From NCBI RefSeq assembly GCF_022354825.1, contig NZ_CP031168.1, forward strand, positions 2,481,501 to 2,545,500: a stretch of 64,000 nt of DNA. The letters run 5' to 3'. The position numbers and the translations under genes were made by a program. The DNA is from Paenibacillus sp. H1-7. Lineage in GTDB: Bacteria; Bacillota; Bacilli; Paenibacillales; NBRC-103111. Positions within the stretch are counted from its first letter, which is position 1; each line of letters opens with the position of its first letter. Positions 23,287 through 32,488 of this stretch are shown here, piece after piece. The notes beneath the pieces are model-generated. The model did no database searches. It saw only the letters and a list, made by a program, of their open reading frames with translations, and had not been told where the DNA came from.

Positions 23287-25269
23287 ATGGGGGAGAAGCT
23301 GAAGACGTTCGCTTCGCAATTTTTCGTAACGGGCGATCCGTTGATCTATGGAGCGGATGTCACGATTGTCCTGACGATCGCGGCCATCGTGTTCGGTTTC
23401 ACTTATTTGAAAAAATGGGGGTGGCTGTGGCGCGAATGGCTCACGACCGTCGATCACAAAAAAATCGGCATCATGTACATTCTGGCCGCATTCCTGATGC
23501 TGTTCCGCGGCGGCGTGGATGCACTATTGATGCGGGCGCAGCTGGCGATGCCGGAGTTTCACTTCTTGGAGCCGGATCATTATAACCAAATATTCACAAC
23601 TCACGGCGTGATCATGATTTTGTTTATGGCAATGCCGTTTATGTTCGGCCTGTTCAATGTCATCATCCCGCTGCAGCTTGGGGCGAGAGACGTAGCATTT
23701 CCGTTTTTGAATGCTCTCAGCTTCTGGCTGTTTTTCTCGGGAGCGATGCTGTTCAATCTGTCCTTCGTTATCGGAGGATCGCCGGATGCCGGATGGCTCG
23801 CGTATCCTCCCTACTCGGAAAAGATGTTCAATCCAGGCGTCGGGCAGGATTTTTACATTTGGGGCATCCAAATTTCCGGGATCGGCAGCTTGATGACGGG
23901 GATTAACTTCCTGGTCACTATATTGAAAATGCGCGCGCCCGGCATGAAGCTGATGAAGATGCCTATGTTCGCCTGGTCGGTTTTGTCGAGCTGCATCGCC
24001 ATCATCTTTTCGTTTCCGATCTTAACGGCGACGCTGGCGCTGCTGTTCTTGGACCGTTACGCGGGAGCGCATTTCTTCACCTTAGACGGCGGCGGCAACC
24101 CAATGATGTATATTAACCTGATTTGGATGTGGGGACATCCGGAGGTGTACATTATCGTACTCCCGGCATTCGGTATTTTTTCCGAAATTGTCGCTACGTT
24201 TTCCAGGAAAAAGCTGTTCGGCTACAAATCGATGGTGTACGCCATGATGATTATCAGCGTACTGTCGTTTCTCGTATGGGCGCACCACTTTTTCACGATG
24301 GGCTCGGGTGCGGATGTCAATGCCTTCTTCGCTCTGTCCACGATGCTGATTGCCATTCCGACCGGTGTGAAGGTGTTCAACTGGCTGTTCACCATGTTCC
24401 GCGGGAAAATTACGTTCGAGACGCCGATGCTTTGGACGATGGGGTTCATCCCCTGCTTTATTATAGGCGGTATGACAGGAGTGCTGCTGTCGGTCGCTCC
24501 GGCTGATTTTCAGTTCCATAACAGCTACTTTTTGATCGCGCACTTTCATCAAGTCATTATCGGCGGCGTTGTATTCGGCTACTTCGCGGGACTCTACTAC
24601 TGGTGGCCGAAGCTGTTCGGCTTCAAGCTGAATGAGCGCATCGGGAAATGGGCGTTCTGGCTGTGGAATATCGGCTTCTACATCTGCTTTATGCCGCAGT
24701 ACGTGCTTGGCCTGATGGGCATGACGCGGCGGATCGTAACATACGGGTGGGACAAGGGTTGGTGGGAGCTGAATCTGGTTTCCACAATCGGTGCCGGCTT
24801 GATGGGTGTCGCCTTCTTGTTCCAGGTATGGCAGATTGCGCGTGGCATCCAGCACCGCCGCAGCAACCAGGATACGACCGGAGATCCGTGGAACGGACGT
24901 ACGCTGGAATGGTCGATGCCGTCTCCTGCGCCGCACTATAACTTTGCCGTTCTGCCGCACGTAACGAAGCAGGACGATTGGTGGGAAACGAAGCTGCGCC
25001 GCGAGCAAGGACAGACGGATCCTGTAGTGTCAGGCAAGCTGGAGCCGATCCATATGCCCAAAAACTCGGGGATTCCTGTTATCATGTCGGGCTTCTGGTT
25101 TCTAGCCGGCTTCGGCTTCGTGTTCAACTGGCTCTGGCTCATCCTCCCGGGGCTCGCTGGCGTAGCGATATGTATGCTTGTCCATTCGTTCAACTACGAT
25201 ACGGATTATTATATCCCGGTGGAGGAAATTACACGTACGGAAGCGGCGGCAAGGAGGGAGACGGTCTGA
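23287..25269 (+). CDS. qoxB: Menaquinol oxidase subunit I
   Basis: 660-residue catalytic subunit carrying low-spin heme and the heme-copper centre, with about 14-15 membrane segments. Visible landmarks: YNQIFTTHGVIMILFMAMP (heme ligand His), WMWGHPEVYIIVLPAFGIFSE with the copper-B His and the cross-linked Tyr, VWAHHFFTMG with two more copper-B His, and HFHQVIIGG with the heme His ligands. The glutamate of the GHPEVYI proton path is present. It overlaps qoxC by one base (TGATG), so translation is coupled. Length fits QoxB/CyoB rather than the shorter CtaD. Confidence 0.95.
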   Translation: MGEKLKTFASQFFVTGDPLIYGADVTIVLTIAAIVFGFTYLKKWGWLWREWLTTVDHKKIGIMYILAAFLMLFRGGVDALLMRAQLAMPEFHFLEPDHYNQIFTTHGVIMILFMAMPFMFGLFNVIIPLQLGARDVAFPFLNALSFWLFFSGAMLFNLSFVIGGSPDAGWLAYPPYSEKMFNPGVGQDFYIWGIQISGIGSLMTGINFLVTILKMRAPGMKLMKMPMFAWSVLSSCIAIIFSFPILTATLALLFLDRYAGAHFFTLDGGGNPMMYINLIWMWGHPEVYIIVLPAFGIFSEIVATFSRKKLFGYKSMVYAMMIISVLSFLVWAHHFFTMGSGADVNAFFALSTMLIAIPTGVKVFNWLFTMFRGKITFETPMLWTMGFIPCFIIGGMTGVLLSVAPADFQFHNSYFLIAHFHQVIIGGVVFGYFAGLYYWWPKLFGFKLNERIGKWAFWLWNIGFYICFMPQYVLGLMGMTRRIVTYGWDKGWWELNLVSTIGAGLMGVAFLFQVWQIARGIQHRRSNQDTTGDPWNGRTLEWSMPSPAPHYNFAVLPHVTKQDDWWETKLRREQGQTDPVVSGKLEPIHMPKNSGIPVIMSGFWFLAGFGFVFNWLWLILPGLAGVAICMLVHSFNYDTDYYIPVEEITRTEAAARRETV

Positions 25270-25883
25270 TGGTTCAAGCTACCAATGTTCACTCGGCCGG
25301 GGCAGAAGAACACCACGGGCATCCGGATATCGAAGGCATGCGCACATTCGGCTTCTGGATTTACTTGATGACGGATGTGATGATTTTCGGCACTTTTTTC
25401 GCAACATACATCGTTCTTAAAGGAAGTACCGCAGGCGGTCCCGGTCCTGCCGACCTGTTCGAGCTTGGCGGGGTCATTGCAAGCACGTTGATATTGCTAT
25501 TCAGCAGCTACACCTGTGGACTGGCCTTGTTATCCATGAATAAAGGGAGCCTTAGAGCCTTGATCGGCTGGCTGGCTGTAACGGCGCTGCTAGGGACGAT
25601 CTTCATCGGGCTGGAGATCAAGGAATTCGCTCACTTCGTTCATGAAGGAGCAACCATCGGTACCAGTGCTTTCTTATCGGCCTTCTACACGTTAGTAGGT
25701 ACGCACGGCCTCCATGTACTGATCGGTATCGTATGGATGATAGCGTTGATGGTTCAATTGTCGCGTCAGGGAATCACGCCGGTTACGAAGCGTAAAGTCA
25801 ATATCATCAGTCTGTTTTGGCACTTTTTGGACGTCGTCTGGATCTTTGTCTTCACGGTGGTCTATTTGATGGGGGTGAGCTAG
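25269..25883 (+). CDS. qoxC: Menaquinol oxidase subunit III
   Basis: 204 residues with five predicted membrane segments, the length and topology of QoxC/CyoC. Recognisable pieces are MRTFGFWIYLMTDVMIFGTFFATYIVL and the conserved THGLHVLIGIVWM and WHFLDVVWIFVFT. The start codon overlaps the qoxB stop (TGATG). A longer in-frame extension to 24978 lies inside qoxB and is ignored. The next gene starts directly after its stop. Confidence 0.94.
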   Translation: MVQATNVHSAGAEEHHGHPDIEGMRTFGFWIYLMTDVMIFGTFFATYIVLKGSTAGGPGPADLFELGGVIASTLILLFSSYTCGLALLSMNKGSLRALIGWLAVTALLGTIFIGLEIKEFAHFVHEGATIGTSAFLSAFYTLVGTHGLHVLIGIVWMIALMVQLSRQGITPVTKRKVNIISLFWHFLDVVWIFVFTVVYLMGVS

Positions 25884-26216
25884 ATGGCACAGCATGAATT
25901 TGTTCATGGGAACGATGACGGTGAAGCACACGGCTCGTTCCGGTCATATACGGCAGGCTTCCTGTTATCCCTTGTATTGACCGCTATTCCTGTAGCTATC
26001 GTACTGAACGGATGGCTGGAAGGGATAAGCAACGCTATCGTCTTGATGGCTGCCGCTGTGCTGCAACTGTTCGTCCAGCTGTTGTTCTTCATGCATCTGC
26101 GTGAGGAAAAGAAACCGCGCTACAACCTGATTTCCCTTCTTCTCGGCTTGGTTATTTTACTCGTTATCGTGGCCGGGTCGATGTGGATCATGACATACAA
26201 TATGGTAGCTCAGTAA
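25884..26216 (+). CDS. qoxD: Menaquinol oxidase subunit IV
   Basis: 110 residues with three membrane segments (about 24-45, 50-70 and 82-105). FRSYTAGFLLSLVLTAIPVA and VQLLFFMHLREEKKPR match QoxD/CyoD, a small subunit needed for assembly. The ATG follows the qoxC stop with no gap, so it relies on coupled translation and a weak GGGGTGAGC site. Confidence 0.93.
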   Translation: MAQHEFVHGNDDGEAHGSFRSYTAGFLLSLVLTAIPVAIVLNGWLEGISNAIVLMAAAVLQLFVQLLFFMHLREEKKPRYNLISLLLGLVILLVIVAGSMWIMTYNMVAQ

Positions 26217-26285
26217 GCATTCCGATCTCTTGAAAACCGTGTTCAGTCATCAGTCATACTATTAAAACAACGGAGGTACTATGAG

Positions 26286-26702
26286 ATGAAAAAAATGTTC
26301 ACAGCTTTGGTTGGTGTTGTCAGTGTTGTCGGTCTGTTGTCTGTCGCAGCTTGCTCCAATCCAGCTTCTATCGGCTTGGAACAGGCCGAACCGGTTCAAG
26401 TCGAGGTAAGCACGGTGCAAGAAACGCTTCTGCCGGGACGCGCCATTTTGCTGGAAGCGAAGGTAACTCAAGGAAACGACAAGGTCGAGGACGCTCAGGA
26501 AGTGAAATTTGAAATTTGGAAAAAAGATCAGCCTAACCATCAAACCGTTACGGCTTCTCATTGGAAGGATGGCGTGTATCGCATCAAAACGATGTTCCCT
26601 GAAGACGGAACCTACAATGTCATTGCTCATGTTACAGCAAGAGACATGAGTGTGATGCCGCAGAAGGAATTGGTGGTGGAAAAGGTCCTTGGCACAAAAT
26701 GA
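26286..26702 (+). CDS. YtkA-like domain lipoprotein
   Basis: 138-residue exported lipoprotein: signal peptide with LSVAAC (cysteine near residue 20), then a single Ig-like YtkA domain (about 35-135) with EVSTVQETLLPGRAILLEAK and DGVYRIKTMFPEDGTYNVIAHV. It is 69 bases after qoxD with its own CGGAGGT site. Family members are membrane-attached and often sit near respiratory or copper-handling genes; a chaperone-like or metal-related role for the oxidase is possible but not shown. Confidence 0.8.
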   Translation: MKKMFTALVGVVSVVGLLSVAACSNPASIGLEQAEPVQVEVSTVQETLLPGRAILLEAKVTQGNDKVEDAQEVKFEIWKKDQPNHQTVTASHWKDGVYRIKTMFPEDGTYNVIAHVTARDMSVMPQKELVVEKVLGTK

Positions 26703-26777
26703 TCCGGCATGAGACCTTCATCGCCGGCTTCATAAAAAAAGTTCAACCGAAACCGGACTTGTTATAACTCAAACGAA

Positions 26778-26828
26778 AGGTGCATGAAAGCTTGCGTTCC
26801 GGGAACGAAGCTCTCATGCACCTTTATT
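26778..26828. terminator. Bidirectional terminator
   Basis: Long stem: AAAGGTGCATGA, AGCTT, CGTTC arms pair across a GGG loop with GAACG, AGCT, TCATGCACCTTT. It separates the YtkA gene from the convergent MocR gene. Confidence 0.8.
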
Positions 26829-26834
26829 GTTGCC

Positions 26835-28274
26835 TTATGATTGAAGCACGGCGCGAAGCGCTGCGGCAAATTTGGTGATGCCGGCCACAATCTCTTCCTT
26901 TTTGGCTCTTGCGAAGGTGAACCGCACATAACCGGAATCCGAACCATAGACGCTTCCAGGCACGAACACTACGCCTTGACGGATCGCCTCTTCGAACAGC
27001 TTGTTGTCGTTGACCTCGCCGTTGATTTTGCACCACAGATGGAGTCCACCGTTGGGAACCGTAAAGCTGATTTCATTCGGCAGCTCTTTCTGCAGCGTTT
27101 CCACTACCAAATCCCGCTTGTACATGAGATTCATGCGCAATCGTTCCAGATGAGGCTGGAAGTAGGAGGACTGCAAGAACAGAGCGGCGACGTTCTGAGG
27201 TACGACGCTTAGCCCGAAATCCATCTGCTGCCGGGCATCGGCCAGCCGCTCGACTACGGAGTTCGGAGCTACCATCCAGCCGACTCGAAGTCCGGATGCC
27301 GCGATCTTGGAGAAGGAGCCGATGTAGAGGACGGAGCCGAAGGAATCCATCGCTTTGAGCGGCTGCGGCGGATTGCCGTCATAGGCCGTCAGGCTGAAAG
27401 GATCGTCCTCCACAATCGGCAGACCCAGCTCGCTCGCCACATCCAGCAGCTCCTTGCGGCGGTCCGTATCGAGCAATACGCCTGTCGGATTTTGAAAGTT
27501 CGGGTTCATGAACAGCATCTTGATGCGATGCTTTTTGTACAGAGTGCGGACATCCTCCGGGCGAATCCCTTTCTTATCGACGGGAAGACGGAATAAACGG
27601 AGTCCGGCCGACTGAAACATGGGCAAGGAGTAGCAGTACGATGGATCCTCGATCGCTACGGCGTCACCGGGAGCCAACAGGCATTGCGTGATCAAATATA
27701 GCGATTGCTGGGACCCGGAAGTGACGAGAATCGACGAGTTCGTCGTTTGAATGCTTCTGTGGCGGCTCAAATAGTGAACGAGCGCATCCCGCAGCGGGAC
27801 GAACCCTTGCGGATTATCGTAGCCCAAATAATCGGAATAATGGTTTTCCTTCATAATATGATTGATTTCTTGTACCGGAGATATATCGGGTCCAAGCTCC
27901 CCGCTCGCAAAATCAATCAATGCCGGGTCCAGCTGAAGCGCTTCGCGGATGCGGCGCAAAAAGGGCAAATTCGGCAGGAAGCCCCCGCCTTCCACGTACC
28001 GGTGCCAATTGGGTGTGTGCTTCGGCGTAGCTCCCCATTTGAATTTGCTGACCCGCGTTCCGCTTCCCGACCGGCTCTCGATAATTCCGTGCGATCGAAG
28101 CTCGGCATAGGCCAAGATCACCGTGCTTCGGTTAACGCCTAATTGATCCGCTAATTTTCGTTCGGAGGGAAGCAAGCTTCCGGGCGGAAATTCGCCATAA
28201 GAAATTCTCTTCTCGAGATCGTCGGCAATTTGTTGATATAAGGGCTGGTTGTTTAGACGATCGGGTTTCCACAT
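26835..28274 (-). CDS. MocR-family regulator (GntR helix-turn-helix fused to aminotransferase domain)
   Basis: 479 residues. The N-terminal ~75 form a GntR winged helix (LLPSERKLADQLGVNRSTVILAYAELRSHGII). After a linker, a fold-type I PLP domain starts near residue 110 with SGELGPDISP. Visible cofactor contacts are TSGSQQSL, FMNPNFQNPTGV and IVEDDPFSLTAYDG. GSFSKIAASGLRVGW carries the PLP lysine, so it can bind PLP. ATG 28274 follows GGGGGGAG; the open frame extends further but would cross the promoter region. MocR proteins regulate genes in response to PLP or amino acid adducts; the target is probably itself or the nearby nitrilase at 28617, which is inference. Confidence 0.9.
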   Translation of the reverse strand: MWKPDRLNNQPLYQQIADDLEKRISYGEFPPGSLLPSERKLADQLGVNRSTVILAYAELRSHGIIESRSGSGTRVSKFKWGATPKHTPNWHRYVEGGGFLPNLPFLRRIREALQLDPALIDFASGELGPDISPVQEINHIMKENHYSDYLGYDNPQGFVPLRDALVHYLSRHRSIQTTNSSILVTSGSQQSLYLITQCLLAPGDAVAIEDPSYCYSLPMFQSAGLRLFRLPVDKKGIRPEDVRTLYKKHRIKMLFMNPNFQNPTGVLLDTDRRKELLDVASELGLPIVEDDPFSLTAYDGNPPQPLKAMDSFGSVLYIGSFSKIAASGLRVGWMVAPNSVVERLADARQQMDFGLSVVPQNVAALFLQSSYFQPHLERLRMNLMYKRDLVVETLQKELPNEISFTVPNGGLHLWCKINGEVNDNKLFEEAIRQGVVFVPGSVYGSDSGYVRFTFARAKKEEIVAGITKFAAALRAVLQS

Positions 28275-28616
28275 AACGCTACTCCCCCCGGTATATGTTC
28301 TGTTTGGAAGTATCTTATAACGAATGGTGATTGTGATGTTCATCATACCACTGGATTGAATAAGCTGCCGCTTCCCTTTGTAGCACTATGATGACAAATG
28401 TTTATCAATCTATTGAACATGGATGGGAAACGGGAGCGGGAATTGGATGGTCTGACGGCAAAAGCCTGCTGCTCCCAGTATCGTCTTATCTTATACGAAC
28501 CAAACGTCGGGAATGGATGGTATCCGTCGCTTGATTTTGGATGGTTACTTTTTCATTTGAACATTTATCATAGTGGATAAGTCGGGAATTCTTGATCATG
28601 AGGGAGGAATTAGTCT
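28275..28616. other. Intergenic region between MocR gene and nitrilase
   Basis: 342 bases without a supportable gene. A 60-codon frame at 28398-28580 has no ribosome site and no recognisable product. The right end carries AGGGAGGAATT, the nitrilase ribosome site. No clear SigA promoter was found for either flanking gene. Confidence 0.5.
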
Positions 28617-29567
28617 ATGAATCAAAATCATGTCTGCGTTGCCGTTGTCCAATCTGCACCCGTATTGTTCGACAAGCTATCGTCTATTGACCTGATCGTG
28701 TCGAAGACGAAGGAAGCTGCTGAACGGGGAGCGCAGCTTGTTGTTTTTCCTGAAGTTTTTATACCTGGCTATCCGAGAGGATTGACGTTCGGGACCCGGG
28801 TGGGCAGCCGGAATGATGCAGGAAGAAGCGACTGGGCGCGTTACTGGGACAGCGCGATCGACATACCTGGAGCGGAAACCAAGCTGCTTGGCGATCTGGC
28901 CCAAGAGACCGGCGTCTATCTTGTTGTAGGCGTTGTGGAGCGGGACCGGGATTACAGCCAAGGGACGCTGTACAATACCATTTTATATATCGGACCGGAT
29001 GGACAAGTTTTGGGCAAGCATAGGAAGCTCGTCCCCACGGGGTCGGAGCGGCTTCTATGGGGTCAAGGCGATGGGAGCACGCTTACGGTTATCGATACGC
29101 CCTTCGGAACCGTCGGCGGACTTATTTGCTGGGAAAACTATATGCCGCTTGCCCGTATGGCAATGTATGCGCAAGGAGTCGATATTTTCGTCACCCCTAC
29201 GGCGGACTCTCGCGACACCTGGCAGGCTACGCTGCAGCATATTGCCTGTGAAGGAAGGTGCTACGTCTTATCGAGCAACCAATATGTGACCAAGGCGTCC
29301 TATCCCGCCGATTTGGCCTGCTATGATGATATTGAGCATGACGACGTTATTTTGTGCAGAGGAGGCAGCGCAATAGTCGGCCCGCTTGGGGAGTATATTG
29401 CCGAGCCTCTATATAATGAAGAAGGCATCTTGCTGGCAACACTGGATTTGTCCAGGATCGCGAAGAGCCGCTTTGATTTCGATGTGGCAGGCCATTACAG
29501 CAGACCCGACGTGTTTCGATTAACCGTCAACACAGAGCGAAAGGATATTGTCGTCTTCGGCAAGTGA
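28617..29567 (+). CDS. Nitrilase (carbon-nitrogen hydrolase superfamily)
   Basis: 316-residue enzyme of the nitrilase branch, which converts R-CN to the carboxylic acid and ammonia. The catalytic triad is visible: Glu in FPEVFIPGYPRG (about residue 45), Lys in HRKLVPTGSE (about 129) and Cys in GGLICWENYMP (about 162). The CWE tripeptide and the YPRG and TGSER pieces are typical of true nitrilases rather than amidases. GAGGGAGGAATTAG precedes the ATG. It is monocistronic between the MocR gene and its own terminator. Confidence 0.93.
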   Translation: MNQNHVCVAVVQSAPVLFDKLSSIDLIVSKTKEAAERGAQLVVFPEVFIPGYPRGLTFGTRVGSRNDAGRSDWARYWDSAIDIPGAETKLLGDLAQETGVYLVVGVVERDRDYSQGTLYNTILYIGPDGQVLGKHRKLVPTGSERLLWGQGDGSTLTVIDTPFGTVGGLICWENYMPLARMAMYAQGVDIFVTPTADSRDTWQATLQHIACEGRCYVLSSNQYVTKASYPADLACYDDIEHDDVILCRGGSAIVGPLGEYIAEPLYNEEGILLATLDLSRIAKSRFDFDVAGHYSRPDVFRLTVNTERKDIVVFGK

Positions 29568-29599
29568 GCAGCATTTCCAATAGAATATCTAACGGTAAT

Positions 29600-29640
29600 C
29601 TGCCCATCATGTAGTTATTGACTACGGAAGGGCAGTTTTT
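29600..29640 (+). terminator. Intrinsic terminator after the nitrilase
   Basis: CTGCCC/GGGCAG outer stem with an inner TAGT/ACTA pair, followed by TTTTTG. Confidence 0.75.
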
Positions 29641-29843
29641 GTCATTTGACACGGCAATGATGGTGAAAATCGTCGAAAAAAGTCTGAATTGATCAATGGA
29701 AATGGAGAAATTGCGCATCGAAAAGGGAGAAAAACGCCATCCGTTTTCACTCATTGTCTATGGGCTTCTATCGTACGGCCCCTTACACTAACGAAGAGAT
29801 GCATCTCATACAAGACATATCGGGGACTTGAGGAGGTCTGTAC

Positions 29844-31466
29844 ATGAAAAAGGTTATTCTAGCTTCAACCCTTGTTACTACATTAGTCAGTATGGTCGGC
29901 TGTTCGACTGCGCCGTCCGCCTCTACTAATGAGAAAGCGAAGGAATCCAGCTCCAGTGCGTCGGGTCCGACTACATATCCTATCCAAACGGACAAAACGC
30001 TGACGTATTGGGGAGAATTAACGCCGAATATTGTCGGGGTCAAGCCGTCCCATAACGAGGTGCCGTTCTTCCAGGAGTGGCAGAAGAAAACCGGCGTCAA
30101 GCTGAAGTTTACGGCGCCGCCGGCCAACCAGGCGAAAGAAGCGCTCAACGTGATGCTCGCATCCGGTGATTTGCCGGACATGATTGAGTACAACTTCCTG
30201 AACAGCTTCCCGGGCGGACCGGAGAAAGCAATTAAGGACGGTTACATTCTCAGGCTGAACGATCTGATCGACAAGCATGCTCCGAACCTGAAGAAATATT
30301 TGAAGGAGCATCCGGAGATCGACAAGATGGTCAAGACGGACAACGGCAGCTACTATACGTTCCCGTTCATTCGCGGAGACGAGTATCTTCAAGTATTCCA
30401 AGGCCCGATTATCCGCAAAGACTGGCTGGATGAGCTCGGTTTGCCGGTTCCGGAGACGATTGACGATTGGACGAAGACGCTGCGTGCCTTCAAAGAGAAG
30501 AAAGGCGCAGACGCCGCATTGTCCTTTACGAGTAAGCCGCGCTTCTTCAACGATTCGTACAATGGAGCTTTCTTGGGAGCGTTCGGGGTCAACCGCGGAT
30601 TTTACATGGAAAATGGACAAATCAAGTTCGGACCTGCCGAAAAAGGCTTTAAAGAATATTTGACCCTGTTCAGCCAATGGTACAAAGAAGGTCTGTTGGA
30701 TAAAAACATTGCTACAACAGACACCAAGGCGCTCGACGGAAGCATCGCAGCAGCCGAGACCGGAGCGACGATCGGCAATGCCGGAGGCGGTATCGGCAAA
30801 TGGCAGCCGCTTGTGCAAAACAAAGATCCTAAAGCCTTGCTGGTAGCTGCTCCATACCCTGTACTGAAAAAAGGCGACACTCCGAAGTTCGGCCAAAAAG
30901 ACAAGCCATTCTCCGCCGGAGGGATTGTTGCGGTAACTACTAAAGCGAAGGACCCAGAGCTAGCGGTCAAAATGCTCGATTACGGCTACAGCGACGAAGG
31001 CCGCATGTTCTTCAACTTCGGAACCGAAGGCGTAAGCTACAACATGGAGAACGGCTATCCGAAGTATACCGATCTGCTGATGAAAAACCCGGATAAACTG
31101 GCGCCGGCTCAAGCCATGTCCCTGTACATTCGCGGCAGCTACAACGGACCGTTCATTCAGGATAAGCGGTATGCAGAGCAATTCTTTACACTGCCGACGC
31201 AGCGTGAAGCCATCGACGTGTGGAAAAAAACGGATACGGACAAATACAGCCTGCCGCCTCTTACACCGACACCGGAGGAAAGCTCCGAATATGCCAAAAT
31301 CATGAACGACATCGATACGCTGGTCGACGAAATGACGTTGAAAATCATCCTTGGCGCCGAGTCCCCGGATCAATTCGAAAGCTATGTCAGCAAAATGAAA
31401 TCGTTGAATCTGGACAAAGCAATTGAGATTCAAAAAGCGGCGCTGGATCGTTACAACAAGAGATAA
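29844..31466 (+). CDS. Extracellular solute-binding lipoprotein (importer 2, first binding protein)
   Basis: 540-residue sugar-binding lipoprotein with a short signal peptide and lipobox VGC (cysteine near residue 19), then a Ser-rich linker. AGGAGG precedes the ATG. The mature part starts with YPIQTDKTLTYWGEL and contains DEYLQVFQGPIIRKDWLDELG. A second protein encoded at 42276-43922 shares these blocks almost unchanged, for example FPGGPEKAI, PIIRKDWLDELGLP and ETIDDW. It is the first gene of a three-gene unit with the permeases at 31520 and 32489. Presumably it captures an oligosaccharide released at the cell surface. Confidence 0.9.
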   Translation: MKKVILASTLVTTLVSMVGCSTAPSASTNEKAKESSSSASGPTTYPIQTDKTLTYWGELTPNIVGVKPSHNEVPFFQEWQKKTGVKLKFTAPPANQAKEALNVMLASGDLPDMIEYNFLNSFPGGPEKAIKDGYILRLNDLIDKHAPNLKKYLKEHPEIDKMVKTDNGSYYTFPFIRGDEYLQVFQGPIIRKDWLDELGLPVPETIDDWTKTLRAFKEKKGADAALSFTSKPRFFNDSYNGAFLGAFGVNRGFYMENGQIKFGPAEKGFKEYLTLFSQWYKEGLLDKNIATTDTKALDGSIAAAETGATIGNAGGGIGKWQPLVQNKDPKALLVAAPYPVLKKGDTPKFGQKDKPFSAGGIVAVTTKAKDPELAVKMLDYGYSDEGRMFFNFGTEGVSYNMENGYPKYTDLLMKNPDKLAPAQAMSLYIRGSYNGPFIQDKRYAEQFFTLPTQREAIDVWKKTDTDKYSLPPLTPTPEESSEYAKIMNDIDTLVDEMTLKIILGAESPDQFESYVSKMKSLNLDKAIEIQKAALDRYNKR

Positions 31467-31519
31467 ATTGACGGACGCGGGGAGGGCTCGGCCCTCTCCG
31501 TCCATTCGAGAGAGGTGAA

Positions 31520-32479
31520 ATGATGGATAACGCACAAAGCCTGGAGAGAGCCCGGAGCAGCGGAAAAAAGGCGTCAAAGCATATTTTTCTTCGAGATTTT
31601 GCAATGAACAAATATTTGTATCTCATGATGATTCCTGTACTGGCTTTTTATGTCATTTTCCATTATGCCCCTATGTACGGGGCGCTGATAGCTTTCAAGG
31701 ATTATACGCCGATGAAGGGCATTATGGGCAGCGATTGGGTGGGCTTGAAGCATTTTAAAGATTTTTTCGGAAGCTACTATTTTTGGCGAATCTTAAAAAA
31801 CACGCTTATTATCAGTTTGTATTCGCTGCTGTTTGAGTTTCCCGCGCCTATTATTCTTGCTCTAATGATTAACGAAGTGCGCAGCAAAACATTCAAGCGG
31901 GTAGCACAGACGATTACTTATATGCCTTATTTTATTTCGCTCGTCGTCATTTGCGGTATTATTACGGATTTCACGAATGCGGACGGAGTGGTTCACTCCT
32001 TGTTCAGAGCACTCGGATATGAAGGACAGGCCATGCTGCAGCAGCCGAATTTGTTTCGGCCGATCTATATTATCTCCGAGATTTGGCAGCGGATAGGCTG
32101 GGAATCAATCATCTATATCGCTGCGTTAATGAGCATCGACCAGGAGCAGTATGAAGCGGCTCGTATGGACGGGGCCAGCCGTTGGAAGCAAATGCTGTAT
32201 ATTACGCTGCCCGGTATCATGCCTACCATTGCCATTATGTTTATATTGCGTATGGGCAACCTGCTCAACGTAGGCTTTGAGAAGATCATCTTGCTCTACA
32301 ATCCGGTCACGTACGAAACGGCCGACGTCATATCGTCGTTCGTGTACCGCAAAGGCTTGCTGGAGTTCGGGTGGAGCTACAGCTCGGCTGTAGGGCTATT
32401 TAACTCCGTGATCAACCTGATTCTCCTCATCACCGCCAACTATGTCAGCCGCAAAGTCAATGAAAGTAGCTTATGGTGA
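31520..32479 (+). CDS. Carbohydrate ABC transporter permease, LplB type (importer 2)
   Basis: 319-residue membrane permease, six predicted segments. The EAA loop reads YEAARMDGASRWKQMLYITLPG. GAGAGGTGA precedes overlapping ATG codons at 31520 and 31523; the first is used. It lies 53 bases after the binding-protein gene and is followed 9 bases after its stop by the second permease. It is paralogous to the permease at 1922. Confidence 0.92.
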   Translation: MMDNAQSLERARSSGKKASKHIFLRDFAMNKYLYLMMIPVLAFYVIFHYAPMYGALIAFKDYTPMKGIMGSDWVGLKHFKDFFGSYYFWRILKNTLIISLYSLLFEFPAPIILALMINEVRSKTFKRVAQTITYMPYFISLVVICGIITDFTNADGVVHSLFRALGYEGQAMLQQPNLFRPIYIISEIWQRIGWESIIYIAALMSIDQEQYEAARMDGASRWKQMLYITLPGIMPTIAIMFILRMGNLLNVGFEKIILLYNPVTYETADVISSFVYRKGLLEFGWSYSSAVGLFNSVINLILLITANYVSRKVNESSLW

Positions 32480-32488
32480 GGTGTAATT

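Noticed and set aside
24082..25008. 308-codon minus-strand frame inside qoxB
   Set aside because: It is antisense to a clearly conserved gene and its translation is Arg/His/Gln-rich in the way typical of shadows.
28398..28580. Small 60-codon gene before the nitrilase
   Set aside because: No ribosome binding site and no recognisable product.
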